Assembly (NCBI GenBank): GCA_030374805.1
Contig: JARGSG010000082.1
Span: 1 to 64,000 of the forward strand
DNA from: Gracilaria gracilis
Lineage: Eukaryota > Rhodophyta > Florideophyceae > Gracilariales > Gracilariaceae
DNA: 64,000 bases
Reading direction: 5' to 3'
Position numbers and translations under genes: made by a program. The notes beneath the pieces are model-generated. The model had not been told where the DNA came from, ran no database searches, and saw only the letters and a program-made list of their open reading frames with translations. Below are positions 1 through 11,797 of the stretch, in pieces. Numbering within the stretch: position 1 is the stretch's first letter; every line of letters begins with the position of its first letter.

Positions 1-14
1 GTGATCTCCACATC

Positions 15-3000
15 GTGCTCATGAGAATGTGATCATGACCATGGTGTGGTGCACTATTATTTTGGGTGGGAGATATAATTGAATTTGTATTGGATGGTAC
101 AAAAGTATTGCGTGGCATAATGCGTTACGTTTCATAACCATGCGTAGAACGGAACGTGGACCAGAAACACAAGCGTGAGGAAGTGAAGGGATGGGAATGA
201 GGCGTAACAATGAGATAGACGTTTTTAAACAGCAGCAGGAGATCATATATCTTGTACATGGCGAAGTAATGAATAGTGAGAGGCGGGAGCAGGGGCATTG
301 ACAGAGAACGGCGAAGAAACGCAACTCGAGAATGTATTACGTTAGTGCTGATGGCAGAGCTGCTCTTTCTGGTGCAGAGATCGTTTTGGATTTGTGAGTT
401 GAAAGCGGCCGCACGAAATCGGATTTTCATAGGTACACTGATGTAGTGGAAAACAGGTTTTTTGTGGTTTTGGTGACAAATGGGAATGCAAAGTGGAGAT
501 TGTAAAGTTCACAAACAACTTTGAACATCATGGCTTCCAAAGGAGCTACAGTTCGCAAGAAGGGCTCTGTAGCGCTTGGGAAGGTGTGGTGCGGTTCGTA
601 CAGTTAAGCATGCCCAAACGATGCAAAACGAAACTACAGGAACCCATTCGCAATGATGTGAATTCCAAACTTGAACGAATTATAATGGTAAGACACGATT
701 GGGGTTTCTCGCAGTGTTTGTGTTTTAGGCTACGGTTTTTGGCAGGTTTTGGGCAGGGTTTGGGCGGTTATTGAATTCCCGTTCCAGACGGTGTTCTCCG
801 CACCGTGCTCATGAGAATGTGATCATGACCATGGTGTGGTGCACTATTATTTTGGGTGGGAGATATAATTGAATTTGTATTGGATGGTACAAAAGTATTG
901 CGTGGCATAATGCGTCACGTTTCATAACCATGCGTAGAACGGAACGTGGACCAGAAACACAACGTGAGGAAGTGAAGGGATGGAATGAGGCGTAACAATG
1001 AGATAGACGTTTTTAAACAGCAGCAGGAGATCATATATCTTGTACATGGCGAAGTAATGAATAGTGAGAGGCGGGAGCAGGGGCATTGACAGAGAACGGC
1101 GAAGAAACGCAACTCGAGAATGTATTACGTTAGTGCTGATGGCAGAGCTGCACTTTCTGTGCAGAGATCGTTTTGGATTTGTGAGTTGAAAGCGGCCGCA
1201 CGAAATCGGATTTTCATAGGTACACTGATGTAGTGGAAAACAGGTTTTTTGTGGTTTTGGTGACAAATGGGAATGCAAAGTGGAGATTGTAAAGTTCACA
1301 AACAACTTTGAACATCATGGCTTCCAAAGGAGCTACAGTTCGCAAGAAGGGCTCTGTAGCGCTTGGGAAGGTGTGGTGCGGTTCGTACAGTTAAGCATGC
1401 CCAAACGATGCAAAACGAAACTACAGGAACCCATTCGCAATGATGTGAATTCCAAACTTGAACGAATTATAATGGTAAGACACGATTGGGGTTTCTCGCA
1501 GTGTTTGTGTTTTGGCTACGGTTTTGGGCAGGGTTTGGGCAGGGTTTGGGCGGTTATTGAATTTCCGTCCAGACGGTGTTCTCCACCACCGTGCTCATGA
1601 GAATGTGATCATGACCATGGTGTGGTGCATTATTATTTTGGGTGGGAGATATAATTGAATTTGTATTGAATGGTACAAAAGTAATGCGTGGCATAATGCG
1701 TCACGTTTCATAACCATGCGTAGAGCGGAACGTGGACCAGAAACACAACGTGAGGAATTGAAGGGATGGAATGAGGCGTAACAATGAGATAGACGTTTTG
1801 AGACAGCAGCAGGAGATCATATATCTTGTACATGGCGAAGTAATGAATAGTGAGAGGCGGGAGCAGGGGCATTGACAGAGAACGGCGAAGAAACGCAACT
1901 CGAGAATGTATTACGTTAGTGCTGATGGCAGAGCGCACTTTCTGTGCAGAGATCGTTTTGGATTTGTGAGTTGAAAGCGGCCGCACGAAATCGGATTTTC
2001 ATAGGTACACTGATGTAGTGGAAAACAGGTTTTTTGTGGTTTTGGTGACAAATGGGAATGCAAAGTGGAGATTGTAAAGTTCACAAACCACTTTGAACAT
2101 CATGGCTTCCAAAGGAGCTACAGTTCGCAAGAAGGGCTCTGTAGCGCTTGGGAAGGTGTGGTGCGGTTCGTACAGTTAAGCATGCCCAAACGATGCAAAA
2201 CGAAACTACAGGAACCCATTCGCAATGATGTGAATTCCAAACTTGAACGAATTATAATGGTAAGACACGATTGGGGTTTCTCGCAGTGTTTGTGTTTTGG
2301 CTACGGTTTTTGGCAGGTTTTGGGCAGGGTTTGGGCGGTTATTGAATTCCCGTTCCAGACGGTGTTCTCCGCACCGTGCTCATGAGAATGTGATCATGAC
2401 CATGGTGTGGTGCACTATTATTTTGGGTGGGAGATATAATTGAATTTGTATTGGATGGTACAAAAGTATTGCGTGGCATAATGCGTCACGTTTCATAACC
2501 ATGCGTAGAAACGGAACGTGGACCAGAAACACAACGTGAGGAAGTGAAGGGATGGAATGAGGCGTAACAATGAGATAGACGTTTTGAGACAGCAGCAGGA
2601 GATCATATATCTTGTACATGGCGAAGTAATGAATAGTGAGAGGCGGGAGCAGGGGCATTGACAGAGAACGGCGAAGAAACGCAACTCGAGAATGTATTAC
2701 GTTAGTGCTGATGGCAGAGCTGCACTTTCTGTGCAGAGATCGTTTTGGATTTGTGAGTTGAAAGCGGCCGCACGAAATCGGATTTTCATAGGTACACTGA
2801 TGTAGTGGAAAACAGGTTTTTTGTGGTTTTGGTGACAAATGGGAATGCAAAGTGGAGATTGTAAAGTTCACAAACAACTTTGAACATCATGGCTTCCAAA
2901 GGAGCTACAGTTCGCAAGAAGGGCTCTGTAGCGCTTGGGAAGGTGTGGGTGCGGTTCGTACAGTTAAGCATGCCCAAAACGATGCAAAACGAAACTACAG

Positions 3001-3165
3001 GAACCCATTCGCAATGATGTGAATTCCAAACTTGAACGAATTATAATGGTAAGACACGATTGGGGTTTCTCGCAGTGTTTGTGTTTTGGCCTACGGTTTT
3101 GGGCAGGGTTTGGGCAGGGTTTGGGCGGTTATTGAATTTCCGTTCCAGACGGTGTTCTCCACACC
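15..3165. repeat. Satellite block A (four units of 785-790 bp)
   Basis: Units starting at 15, 805, 1591 and 2376 share the type A signature. They read CATGACCATGG after the landmark, AATGAGATAGACG in the middle, and GGTAAGACACGATTGG about 110 bases before the next landmark. The last part of each unit carries G-runs separated by CA or TTT. Differences between these four units are mostly single-base indels. Confidence 0.9.
1526..1550 (+). other. Potential G-quadruplex, repeated once per satellite unit
   Basis: Five G3 runs are separated by CA or TTT loops in 25 bases, which meets the usual four-run, short-loop rule. The same perfect motif occurs at 3101-3125, 7159-7183 and 7945-7969. Other units have one run shortened or, in type B, one 8-base loop. 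The motif follows from the sequence; folding in the cell is inference. Confidence 0.7.
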
Positions 3166-6100
3166 GTGCTCATGAGAATGTGATCATGATCATGGTGTGC
3201 TGCACTATTATTTTGGGTGGGAGATATAATTGAATTTGTATTGGATGGTACAAAAGTAATGCGCGGCATGATGCGTCACGTTTTCATAATCATGCATAGA
3301 ACGGAATGTGGACCAGAAACAAAGCGTGAGGAAGTGAAGGGATGGGATGCGGCGTAACAATCAGATAGACGTTTTTAAACAGCAGCACGAGACCATATAT
3401 CTTGTACATGGCGAAGTGGTAAATTGTGAGAGGCGGGAGCAGAGGCATTGACAGAGAATGGCGAAGAAACGCAACTCGAGAATGTATTACGTTAGTGCTG
3501 ATGGCAGAGCTGCACTTTCTGTGCAGAGATCGTTTTGGATTTGTGAGTTGAAAGCGGCCGCACGAAATCGGATTTTCATAGGTACACTGATGTAGTGGAA
3601 AACAGGTTTTTTGTGGTTTTGGTGACAAATGGGAATGCAAAGTGGAGATTGTAAAGTTCACAAACAACTTTGAACATCATGGCTTCCAAAGGAGCTGGAG
3701 TTCGCAAGAAGGGCTCTGTAGCGCATGGGAAGGGGTGGTTCGGTTAGTACAGTTTAGCATGCCCAACCGTTGCAAAAGGAAACTACGGCAACCCGTTCGC
3801 AATGATGTGAATTCCAAACTTGCACGAATTGTAATGGTTTCAGGTAACGGAAAGGACATTGGGAAATAAGATGCGTTTGGGGTTTGTCGCAGTGTTCTGG
3901 TTTTGGGTACGGTTTTGGGCAGGGTTTGCGCAGGGTTTGCGCGGTGATTGAATTCCCGTTCCGGACGGTGATCTTCACATCGTGCTCATGAGAATGTGAT
4001 CATGATCATAATGTGCTGCACTATTATTTTGGGTGGGAGATATAATTGAATTTGTATTAGATGGTACAAAAGTAATGCGCGGCAGGATGCGTCACGTTTC
4101 ATAATCATGCATAGAACGGAATGTGGACCAGAAACAAAGCGTGAGGAAGTGAAGGGATGGGATGCGGCGTAACAATCAGATAGACGTTTTAAACAGCAGC
4201 ACGAGACCATATATCTTGTACATGGCGAAGTGGTAAATTGTGAGAGGCGGGAGCAAGAGGCATTGACAGAGAATGGCGAAGAAAACGCAATTCGAGAATC
4301 TATTACGTTAGTTCTGATAGAAGAGCCTGCACTTTCTGGGCAGAGATCGTTTTGGATTTGTGAGTTGAAAGCGGCCGCACGAAATCGGATTTTCATAGGT
4401 ACACTGATGTAGTGGAAAACAGGTTTTTTGTGGTTTTGGTGACAAATGGGAATGCAAAGTGGAGATTGTAAAGTTCACAAACCACTTTGAACATCATGGC
4501 TTCCAAAGGAGCTACAGTTCGCAAGAAGGGCTCTGTAGCGCATGGGAAGGGGTGGTTCGGTTAGTACAGTTTAGCATGCCCAACCGTTGCAAAAAGAAAC
4601 TACGGCAACCCGTTCGCAATGATGTGAATTCCAAACTTGCACGAATTGTAATGGTTTCAGGTAACGGAAAGGACATTGGGAAATAAGATTGCGTTTGGGG
4701 GTTTCTCGCAGTGTTTTGGTTTTGGGTACGGTTTTGGGCAGGGTTTGCGCAGGGTTTGGGCGGTGATTGAATTCCCGTTCCGGACGGTGATCTCCACATC
4801 GTGCTCATGAGAATGTGATCATGATCATGGTGTGCTGCACTATTATTTTGGGTGGGAGATATAATTGAATTTGTATTGGATGGTACAAAAGTAATGCGCG
4901 GCATGATGCGTCACGTTTCATAATCATGCATAGAACGGAATGTGGACCAGAAACAAAGCGTGAGGAAGTGAAGGGATGGGATGCGGCGTAACAATCAGAT
5001 AGACGTTTTTAAACAGCAGCACGAGACCATATATCTTGTACATGGCGAAGTGGTAAATTGTGAGAGGCGGGAGCAGAGGCATTGACAGAGAATGGCGAAG
5101 AAACGCAATTCGAGAATCTATTACGTTAGGTTCTGATAGAAGAGCTGCACTTTCTGGGCAGAGATCGTTTTGGATTTGTGAGTTGAAAGCGGCCGCACGA
5201 AATCGGATTTTCATAGGTACACTGATGTAGTGGAAAACAGGTTTTTTGTGGTTTTGGTGACAAATGGGAATGCAAAGTGGAGATTGTAAAGTTCACAAAC
5301 CACTTTGAACATCATGGCTTCCAAAGGAGCTACAGTTCGCAAGAAGGGCTCTGTAGCGCATGGGAAGGGGTGGTTCGGTTAGTACAGTTTAGCATGCCCA
5401 AACCGTTGCAAAAAGAAAACTACGGCAACCCGTTCGCAATGATGTGAATTCCAAACTTGCACGAATTGTAATGGTTTCAGGTAACGGAAAGGACATTGGG
5501 AAATAAGATGCGTTTGGGGTTTCTCGCAGTGTTTTGGTTTTGGGTACGGTTTTGGGCAGGGTTTGCGCAGGGTTTGGGCGGTGATTGAATTCCCGTTCCG
5601 GACGGTGATCTCCACATCGTGCTCATGAGAATGTGATCATGATCATGGTGTGCTGCACTATTATTTTGGGTGGGAGATATAATTGAATTTGTATTGGATG
5701 GTACAAAAGTAATGCGCGGCATGATGCGTCACGTTTCATAATCATGCATAGAACGGAATGTGGACCAGAAACAAAGCGTGAGGAAGTGAAGGGATGGGAT
5801 GCGGCGTAACAATCAGATAGACGTTTTTAAACAGCAGCACGAGACCATATATCTTGTACATGGCGAAGTGGTAAATTGTGAGAGGCGGGAGCAGAGGCAT
5901 TGACAGAGAATGGCGAAGAAAACGCAATTCGAGAATCTATTACGTTAGTTCTGATAGAAGAGCTGCACTTTCTGGGCAGAGATCGGTTTTGGATTTGTGA
6001 GTTGAAAGCGGCCGCACGAAATCGGGATTTTCATAGGTACACTGATGTAGTGGAAAACAGGTTTTTTGTGGTTTTGGTGACAAATGGGAATGCAAAGTGG

Positions 6101-6436
6101 AGATTGTAAAGTTCAAAAACCACTTTGAACATCATGGCTTCCAAAGGAGCTACAGTTCGCAAGAAGGGCTCTGTAGCGCATGGGAAGGGGTGGTTCGGTT
6201 AGTACAGTTTAGCATGCCCAACCGTTGCAAAAAGAAACTACGGCAACCCGTTCGCAATGATGTGAATTCCAAACTTGCACGAATTGTAATGGTTTCAGGT
6301 AACGGAAAGGACATTGGGAAATAAGATGCGTTTGGGGTTTCTCGCAGTGTTTTGGTTTTGGGTACGGTTTTGGGCAGGGTTTGCGCAGGGTTTGGGCGGT
6401 GATTGAATTCCCGTTCCGGACGGTGATCTCCACATC
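3166..6436. repeat. Satellite block B (four units of 816-819 bp)
   Basis: Units starting at 3166, 3982, 4801 and 5619 share CATGATCATGG, AATCAGATAGACG and GCACGAGACC. They are about 30 bp longer because the type A segment GGTAAGACACGATTGG is replaced by a longer one containing TTTCAGGTAACGGAAAGG. The unit at 3166 is a mosaic: its middle (about 3471-3535) has the type A form while its ends are type B. This is expected from unequal exchange or gene conversion. Confidence 0.9.
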
Positions 6437-7223
6437 GTGCTCATGAGAATGTGATCATGATCATGGTGTTGCTGCACTATTATTTTGGGTGGGAGATATA
6501 ATTGAATTTGTATTGGATGGTACAAAAGTAATGCGCGGCATGATGCGTCACGTTTCATAATCATGCATAGAACGGAATGTGGACCAGAAACAAAGCGTGA
6601 GGAAGTGAAGGGATGGGATGCGGCGTAACAATCAGATAGACGTTTTTAAGCAGCAGCACGAGACCATATATCTTGTACATGGCGAAGTGGTAAATTGTGA
6701 GAGGCGGGAGCAGAGGCATTGACAGAGAATGACGAAGAAACGCAATTCGAGAATCTATTACGTTAGTTCTGATAGAAGAGCTGCACTTTCTGGGCAGAGA
6801 TCGTTTTGGATTTGTGAGTTGAAAGCGGCCGCACGAAATCGGATTTTCATAGGTACACTGATGTAGTGGAAAACAGGTTTTTTGTGGTTTTGGTGACAAA
6901 TGGGAATGCAAAGTGGAGATTGTAAAGTTCACGAACCACTTTGAACATCATGGCTTCCAAAGGAGCTACAGTTCGCAAGAAGGGCTCTGTAGCGCTTGGG
7001 AAGGTGTGGTGCGGTTCGTACAGTTAAGCATGCCCAAACGATGCAAAACGAAACTACAGGAACCCATTCGCAATGATGTGAATTCCAAACTTGAACGAAT
7101 TATAATGGTAAGACACGATTGGGGTTTCTCGCAGTGTTTGTGTTTTGGCTACGGTTTTGGGCAGGGTTTGGGCAGGGTTTGGGCGGTTATTGAATTTCCG
7201 TTCCAGACGGTGTTCTCCACACC
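6437..7223. repeat. Mosaic satellite unit, B-to-A junction
   Basis: The first half, to about 6920, follows type B (AATCAGATAGACG, GCACGAGACC). From about 6990 it follows type A (GCGCTTGGGAAGGTGTGG, GGTAAGACACGATTGG), giving the shorter 787 bp length. The switch point falls inside a stretch common to both types, so it cannot be placed more precisely. Confidence 0.85.
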
Positions 7224-8795
7224 GTGCTCATGAGAATGTGATCATGACCATGGTGTGGTGCATTATTATTTTGGGTGGGAGATATAATTGAATTTGTATT
7301 GGATGGTACAAAAGTAATGCGTGGCATAATGCGTCACGTTTCATAACCATGCGTAGAACGGAACGTGGACCAGAAACACAACGTGAGGAAATAAAGGGAT
7401 GGAATGGGGCGTAACAATGAGAGAGACGTTTAGAAACAGCAGCAGGAGATCATATATCTTGTACATGGCGAAGTGGTAAATTGTGAAAGGCGGGAGCAAT
7501 TGTATTGACAGAGAACGGCGAAGAAACGCAACTCGAGAATGTATTACGTTAGTGCTGATGGCAGAGCTGCACTTTCTGGGCAGAGATCGTTTTGGATTTG
7601 TGAGTTGAAAGCGGCCGCACGAAATCGGATTTTCATAGGTACACTGATGTAGTGGAAAACAGGTTTTTTGTGGTTTTGGTGACAAATGGGAATGCAAAGT
7701 GGAGATTGTAAAGTTCACAAACCACTTTGAACATCATGGCTTCCAAAGGAGGTACAGTTCGCAAGAAGGGCTCTCTCGCGCTTGGGAAGGTGTGGGGCGG
7801 TTAGTACAGATAAGCATGCCATAACGATGCAAAACGAAACTACGGGAACCCGTTCGCAATGATGTGAATTCCAAACTTGAACGAATTATAATGGTAAGAC
7901 ACGATTGGGGTTTCTCGCAGTGTTTGTGTTTTGGCTACGGTTTTGGGCAGGGTTTGGGCAGGGTTTGGGCGGTTATTGAATTTCCGTTCCAGACGGTGTT
8001 CTCCACACCGTGCTCATGAGAATGTGATCATGACCATGGTGTGGTGCATTATTATTTTGGGTGGGAGATATAATTGAATTTGTATTGGATGGTACAAAAG
8101 TAATGCGTGGCATAATGCGTCACGTTTCATAACCATGCGTAGAACGGAACGTGGACCAGAAACACAACGTGAGGAAATAAAGGGATGGAATGGGGCGTAA
8201 CAATGAGAGAGACGTTTTGAAACAGCAGCAGGAGATCATATATCTTGTACATGGCGAAGTGGTAAATTGTGAAAGGCGGGAGCAATTGTATTGACAGAGA
8301 ACGGCGAAGAAACGCAACTCGAGAATGTATTACGTTAGTGCTGATGGCAGAGCTGCACTTTCTGGGCAGAGATCGTTTTGGAGTTGTGAGTTGAAAGCGG
8401 CCGCACGAAATCGGATTTTCATAGGTACACTGATGTAGTGGAAAGCAGGTTTTTTGTGGTTTTGGTGACAAATGGGAATGCAAAGTGGAGATTGTAAAGT
8501 GCACAAACCACTTTGAACATCATGGCTTCCAAAGGAGCTACAGTTCGCAAGAAGGGCTCTATAGCGCTTGGGAAGGTGTGGTGCGGTTGGTACATTGAAG
8601 CATGCGCGGACGATGCAAAGTGCAGCATCACGCCCCCGCTTGCAATGGTGGGAATTCTATATTAGCCCAATATATAGTTGTTTTAGCTCATAGAGAGTGG
8701 AGTGGAACAGAAGACGCGTTTGAGGTTTCGGGCAAGGTCTGGGCAGGGTTTGGGCGGTCATTGAATTTCCGTTCCAGACGGTGGTCTCCACGCCG
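7224..8795. repeat. Satellite block C (two units) at the array edge
   Basis: Units at 7224 and 8010 share private variants not seen in the other units (AAATAAAGGGATGG, AATGAGAGAGACG, GGGAGCAATTGTATTGAC). They otherwise resemble type A. The outermost unit diverges after about 8590, where GCGCGGACGATGCAAAG replaces the usual text. Greater divergence at the edge is typical of satellite arrays. Confidence 0.85.
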
Positions 8796-8955
8796 TGGTC
8801 ATGCCCAGTTAAAGCTGGTTAAATTAATTTTGCTCCATTATTCATTGACATTCCCAAGCGATCTTCATTTTTATTTCAATATGTTAGCATCATTCAAATT
8901 CAGAGAGCTAATACTATTGTAACTTAAATTTCAAGATGGTGTTCAAGTGAATTTC
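8796..8955. other. Unique spacer between satellite and copia element
   Basis: About 160 AT-rich bases lie between the last satellite unit and the left target duplication. I see no gene in it. Confidence 0.6.
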
Positions 8956-8960
8956 CATAT
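8956..8960. repeat. Left target-site duplication (CATAT)
   Basis: CATAT directly precedes the 5' LTR and is repeated directly after the 3' LTR at 13491-13495. Five bases is the normal duplication length for copia elements. Confidence 0.9.
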
Positions 8961-9058
8961 TGTTAGCACGCATGTCCACGCATAGCATTACCATCAGTAA
9001 AGCCCATGCACCGACGAGGCCCGGACACTGTCCGATCCACCGATTCCTGTTCGTCACA
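8961..9058 (+). repeat. 5' LTR of copia element
   Basis: It runs from TGTTAGCACGC to TTCGTCACA. Compared with the 3' LTR it lacks a 60 bp segment that lies between two copies of TGTTAGCACGC there. It therefore looks internally deleted by recombination between the short direct repeats. Confidence 0.9.
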
Positions 9059-9075
9059 GGTTATGGGCACAATGG
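9059..9075 (+). promoter_or_regulatory. Primer-binding site, initiator tRNA-Met anticodon-arm type
   Basis: GGTTATGGGC directly follows the 5' LTR. It is complementary to GCCCATAACC, the anticodon stem-loop of eukaryotic initiator tRNA-Met. Drosophila copia primes from the same internal region using a cleaved half-tRNA. No match to a tRNA 3' end is seen here. Confidence 0.7.
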
Positions 9076-10310
9076 AAGCTAAACTTTCACGATCCACCAA
9101 AACAAAATCAATCCACGGTCTGAGCGTTGCTCCCGTGCCCTCGAACGAGATAGAGTTCTAACTGCTCACACCTCGTGAACATCGCGCACACTATCGCGAC
9201 ACTCATCACATTTGGGGCAAACTTTGGAGCAACGCAAAAGCAGGAATGACATCCGAATCCAATCCGCAGTTGCAAGGCCAATACTAGTACTTTCCTTTAT
9301 AGAGATTTACTGAGGAACTCCTATAACTCACTACAAAAAACTTCCCACAATGGTTCCAAGATCATCAAGACATTCTCATCGAACTCGAATACACACAACT
9401 TCTCGACGACACTTTTGTACCCACAAGTACCAACGATCTTAAAGCCACTTCCAGTCTACGGAGAATAATTACAAAAAGCATCACGGCCGAGGTGTCATCA
9501 CTACTGGCCGATCCCTCTATATTTCAGGCAACCCCTGCTAAGATTGTAGCCCAGCTCAAAACCACTGTCGAAGCCAAGTAGACATGAGACAATTTCAGCT
9601 TAACCACAGAAGCCATGAACTTACACCGTACTGGAACCATTGCCGAGTACATCGAAAACCACATGAAAATCAGACGCAAGCAGCTTCTAGCTCACGCTCC
9701 GGGCATCAGTGACGAGCGCCTTACGGTTAATTTTATTCTTCCAGGCCTGATATCTGATGAAAGATTTAGTCAAAGAGCACTCTCTTTGATGGTGGATAAC
9801 CCACCGCAGAAATTCACCGAAACGCAGCATCGTCTTGAAATATATGAGAATATAGTTGCTCATCAATCGGCCGCACCCTCTCGCCTAGGCACAGGCTTCC
9901 AGCCCCGCAGCACCGGCTTTCCCACTAGGGGCACCCGTCCGTACCGTAAGAGAGGCAGAGGTCGATACGATGGACAAAGCCAACGCAGCCTTCGCAACGC
10001 TATCCAGGACATCAGCCACAAATTAGATACCTTACAAGCATCTAAACCTCGTCGTAGGAGAGGTCGTTCCAACGTCAATCAAGGTACCGCACATACGGAC
10101 CAGATTCCGGAGGAGATCCTGCAAAACCTGCAAGATCTTGACAATCTGCATAGCACAGAGACCAAAACACAGTGTACGTATACACTAGACTCTGCAGCCC
10201 ACCCCTCTATTATTTCCCACTGCACCGCAGACCAAACGAACCTCAAGTCTACCCTCAACAACACAACGGCCGCGCCACAATCTCTGCAGAGGTGGAGAAA
10301 GGAACCCTGA
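9064..10310 (+). pseudogene. copia gag remnant
   Basis: gag would package the element RNA. From about 9328 the frame shows a copia-type gag core (FPQWFQDHQDILIELE). The longest open part, 9615-10310 (231 residues), continues with IAEYIENHMKIRR, then FILPGLISDERF, and ends in an Arg-rich tail. Stops at about 9580-9590 split it. No CCHC zinc knuckle is visible, unlike many copia gags. The frame runs on into the protease. Confidence 0.75.
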
Positions 10311-10509
10311 AACTAGTGACTAGTCGGGCCATAACGTTGTCAATCCCGACGCTAATCAATGAAGACTTACAAGGCAACTCGGTTTCAGTCCACTTCATCA
10401 CCCGCAAATACGGCCCTGTCCTTTTTCTCGCAGATCATGCATAAATATGTAGCCGAACCATACCAATTAAACTCATAGGCGCTGCAACGTGGAAGAACAA
10501 TTGCTACAA
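10172..10509 (+). pseudogene. copia aspartic protease remnant
   Basis: The segment TLDSAAHPSII lies where copia proteases have the catalytic DSGA box, so the Gly is replaced by Ala. A frameshift at about 10270 moves the reading into another frame (TLKLVTSRAITLSIP, then YGPVLFLADHA). A stop follows at about 10442, and the homologous reading continues past it. The protease would cut the Gag-Pol polyprotein and is unlikely to be active here. Confidence 0.65.
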
Positions 10510-10744
10510 AATGAATATGCGACGACCGCAATCAATAGCACAGCCAACATCCACCACATCCGAAACACACTTCCCACTGAAAGCACATAGCTCCGACTGC
10601 CAGCTTCCAAAGCCAAGTTACACAAGGAAATGGCAAACCAGAAATTCACACTCAGATCCCAAACCCTCACGCATATCTTTCGCCCAACCCCTCTCCCCCA
10701 CAAAGAACAAGAACACTCTATAAACACTTCGAAGATTCGGACCC

Positions 10745-11650
10745 CCTACAATCAAAATGCACTCCACAAGTGGCATTTGATATTCAACCATGCACCACCA
10801 AAACGTCTCGCGGCAATGGCAGCACAGCGCATAATACCCGATCCGGATCTGCAAACCAGAGCCAACGAAAAAATATCGTGCAGCGGTTGCCAAGAGGGAC
10901 GCATTAAGTAACGACCACATCGAAAGACCGAACACAACAGTGAAAGAGGCCAAATACTGGCATCGGAGGTATGTGGCCCTCTCCCGCAATTCTCGAACCA
11001 CCGCAACCAATATTTCACCACATTCATTGATATACACAGCCGTTTCCCATATGTGCACTTTAGCCCCTCCCGCCAAAATCTTTCGAAAGTCTACGCTTTC
11101 GTCACGAAGTTCTTCTACAATATAACAGGGCTTTATCCAACAGTGTTCGTATCAGACAATGCGAAGGAATATTTGAGTAACGCTATGAAACATCAATTGC
11201 AGAAACAGGGAACACCTCAAAACCCCGCTACACCATACACATCCCAACAAAACTCCATAGCTGAGTTCATAAACCAAACGCTTTTGTCAGCCGCTCGCGC
11301 CAACCTGATTCAAAGTCATTTACCAAAATGAGCAGTGGGATGATGCTGTTCGGGACGTCGTCTTCAAATACAACATCACTTCATACACTTTAACTGGACG
11401 ACAACCATATGCTCAACTATTCGGTAAAACAGCACCAGTAAAACACCTATTTGCCTTTGGCCAACTTGGGTACGCATATCTACCCGTCGACAATGCAAAA
11501 CAAACCAAACTGGACAGCCGCGGCATACCGTGTCGATATATGTACGGTGTGAACCATCACACCGTAATGACAATGATTCTGTGAACGGGGAAGTACGTGC
11601 AAATCCCAGCCATCAATTTCCATCCCTACACCAGAGGACTGTACCCTGTC
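10745..11650 (+). pseudogene. copia integrase remnant
   Basis: The zinc-binding pre-integrase motif is present (WHLIFNHAPPKRL, then CSGC near 10880). The catalytic core follows in another frame at about 11053-11331, with SDNAKEY for the second Asp and SIAEFINQTL for the Glu. A C-terminal part (HLFAFGQLGYAYLP) is readable at about 11440-11480. At least three frame changes or stops break it. Integrase upstream of RT confirms copia order. Confidence 0.8.
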
Positions 11651-11797
11651 GCTACGCAACCCAACGCTTTTAGGTGCCTAATCCCACACCCAACACCGAA
11701 GAGAATGAATAAACACACGCCCCCACCGGCCCACAGAAGACAAGCACAGAAGTACCCGGATGCACAGCAATGAAAGACCGCCCATAACGATGAGCTT

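Larger units (their letters stand above)
1..8795. repeat. Tandem satellite array, eleven units of about 785-819 bp
   Basis: The landmark GTGCTCATGAG recurs at 15, 805, 1591, 2376, 3166, 3982, 4801, 5619, 6437, 7224 and 8010, and a degenerate form ends the array at about 8795. Spacings fall into two classes, 785-790 and 816-819 bp. Copies are very similar, with single-base indels. The array begins before the window. Open frames recur in every unit, but they start and stop in unrelated places and are broken by indels between units, so I read them as by-products of sequence conservation. The unit is not recognisable as rDNA, 5S or a known transposon. An ancient relative lies at 54.5-55.1 kb. Confidence 0.95.

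Noticed and set aside
600-660. 5S rRNA or tRNA gene inside the satellite (CAGTTAAGC, GGTTCGTACAG)
   Set aside because: Only about ten bases resemble the 5S or B-box sequences. No stem pairing or companion A box is found, and other units change these bases.
1-8795. Recurrent ORFs of 60-165 codons in the satellite on both strands
   Set aside because: They recur because the DNA recurs. Single-base indels between units shift them freely, they overlap on opposite strands, and no protein motif is present.
9331-9345. CACTACAAAAAA as the end of a CACTA transposon
   Set aside because: It lies inside the copia gag region, reads as part of the gag frame (LTTKNFPQWF) and has no partner inverted repeat.
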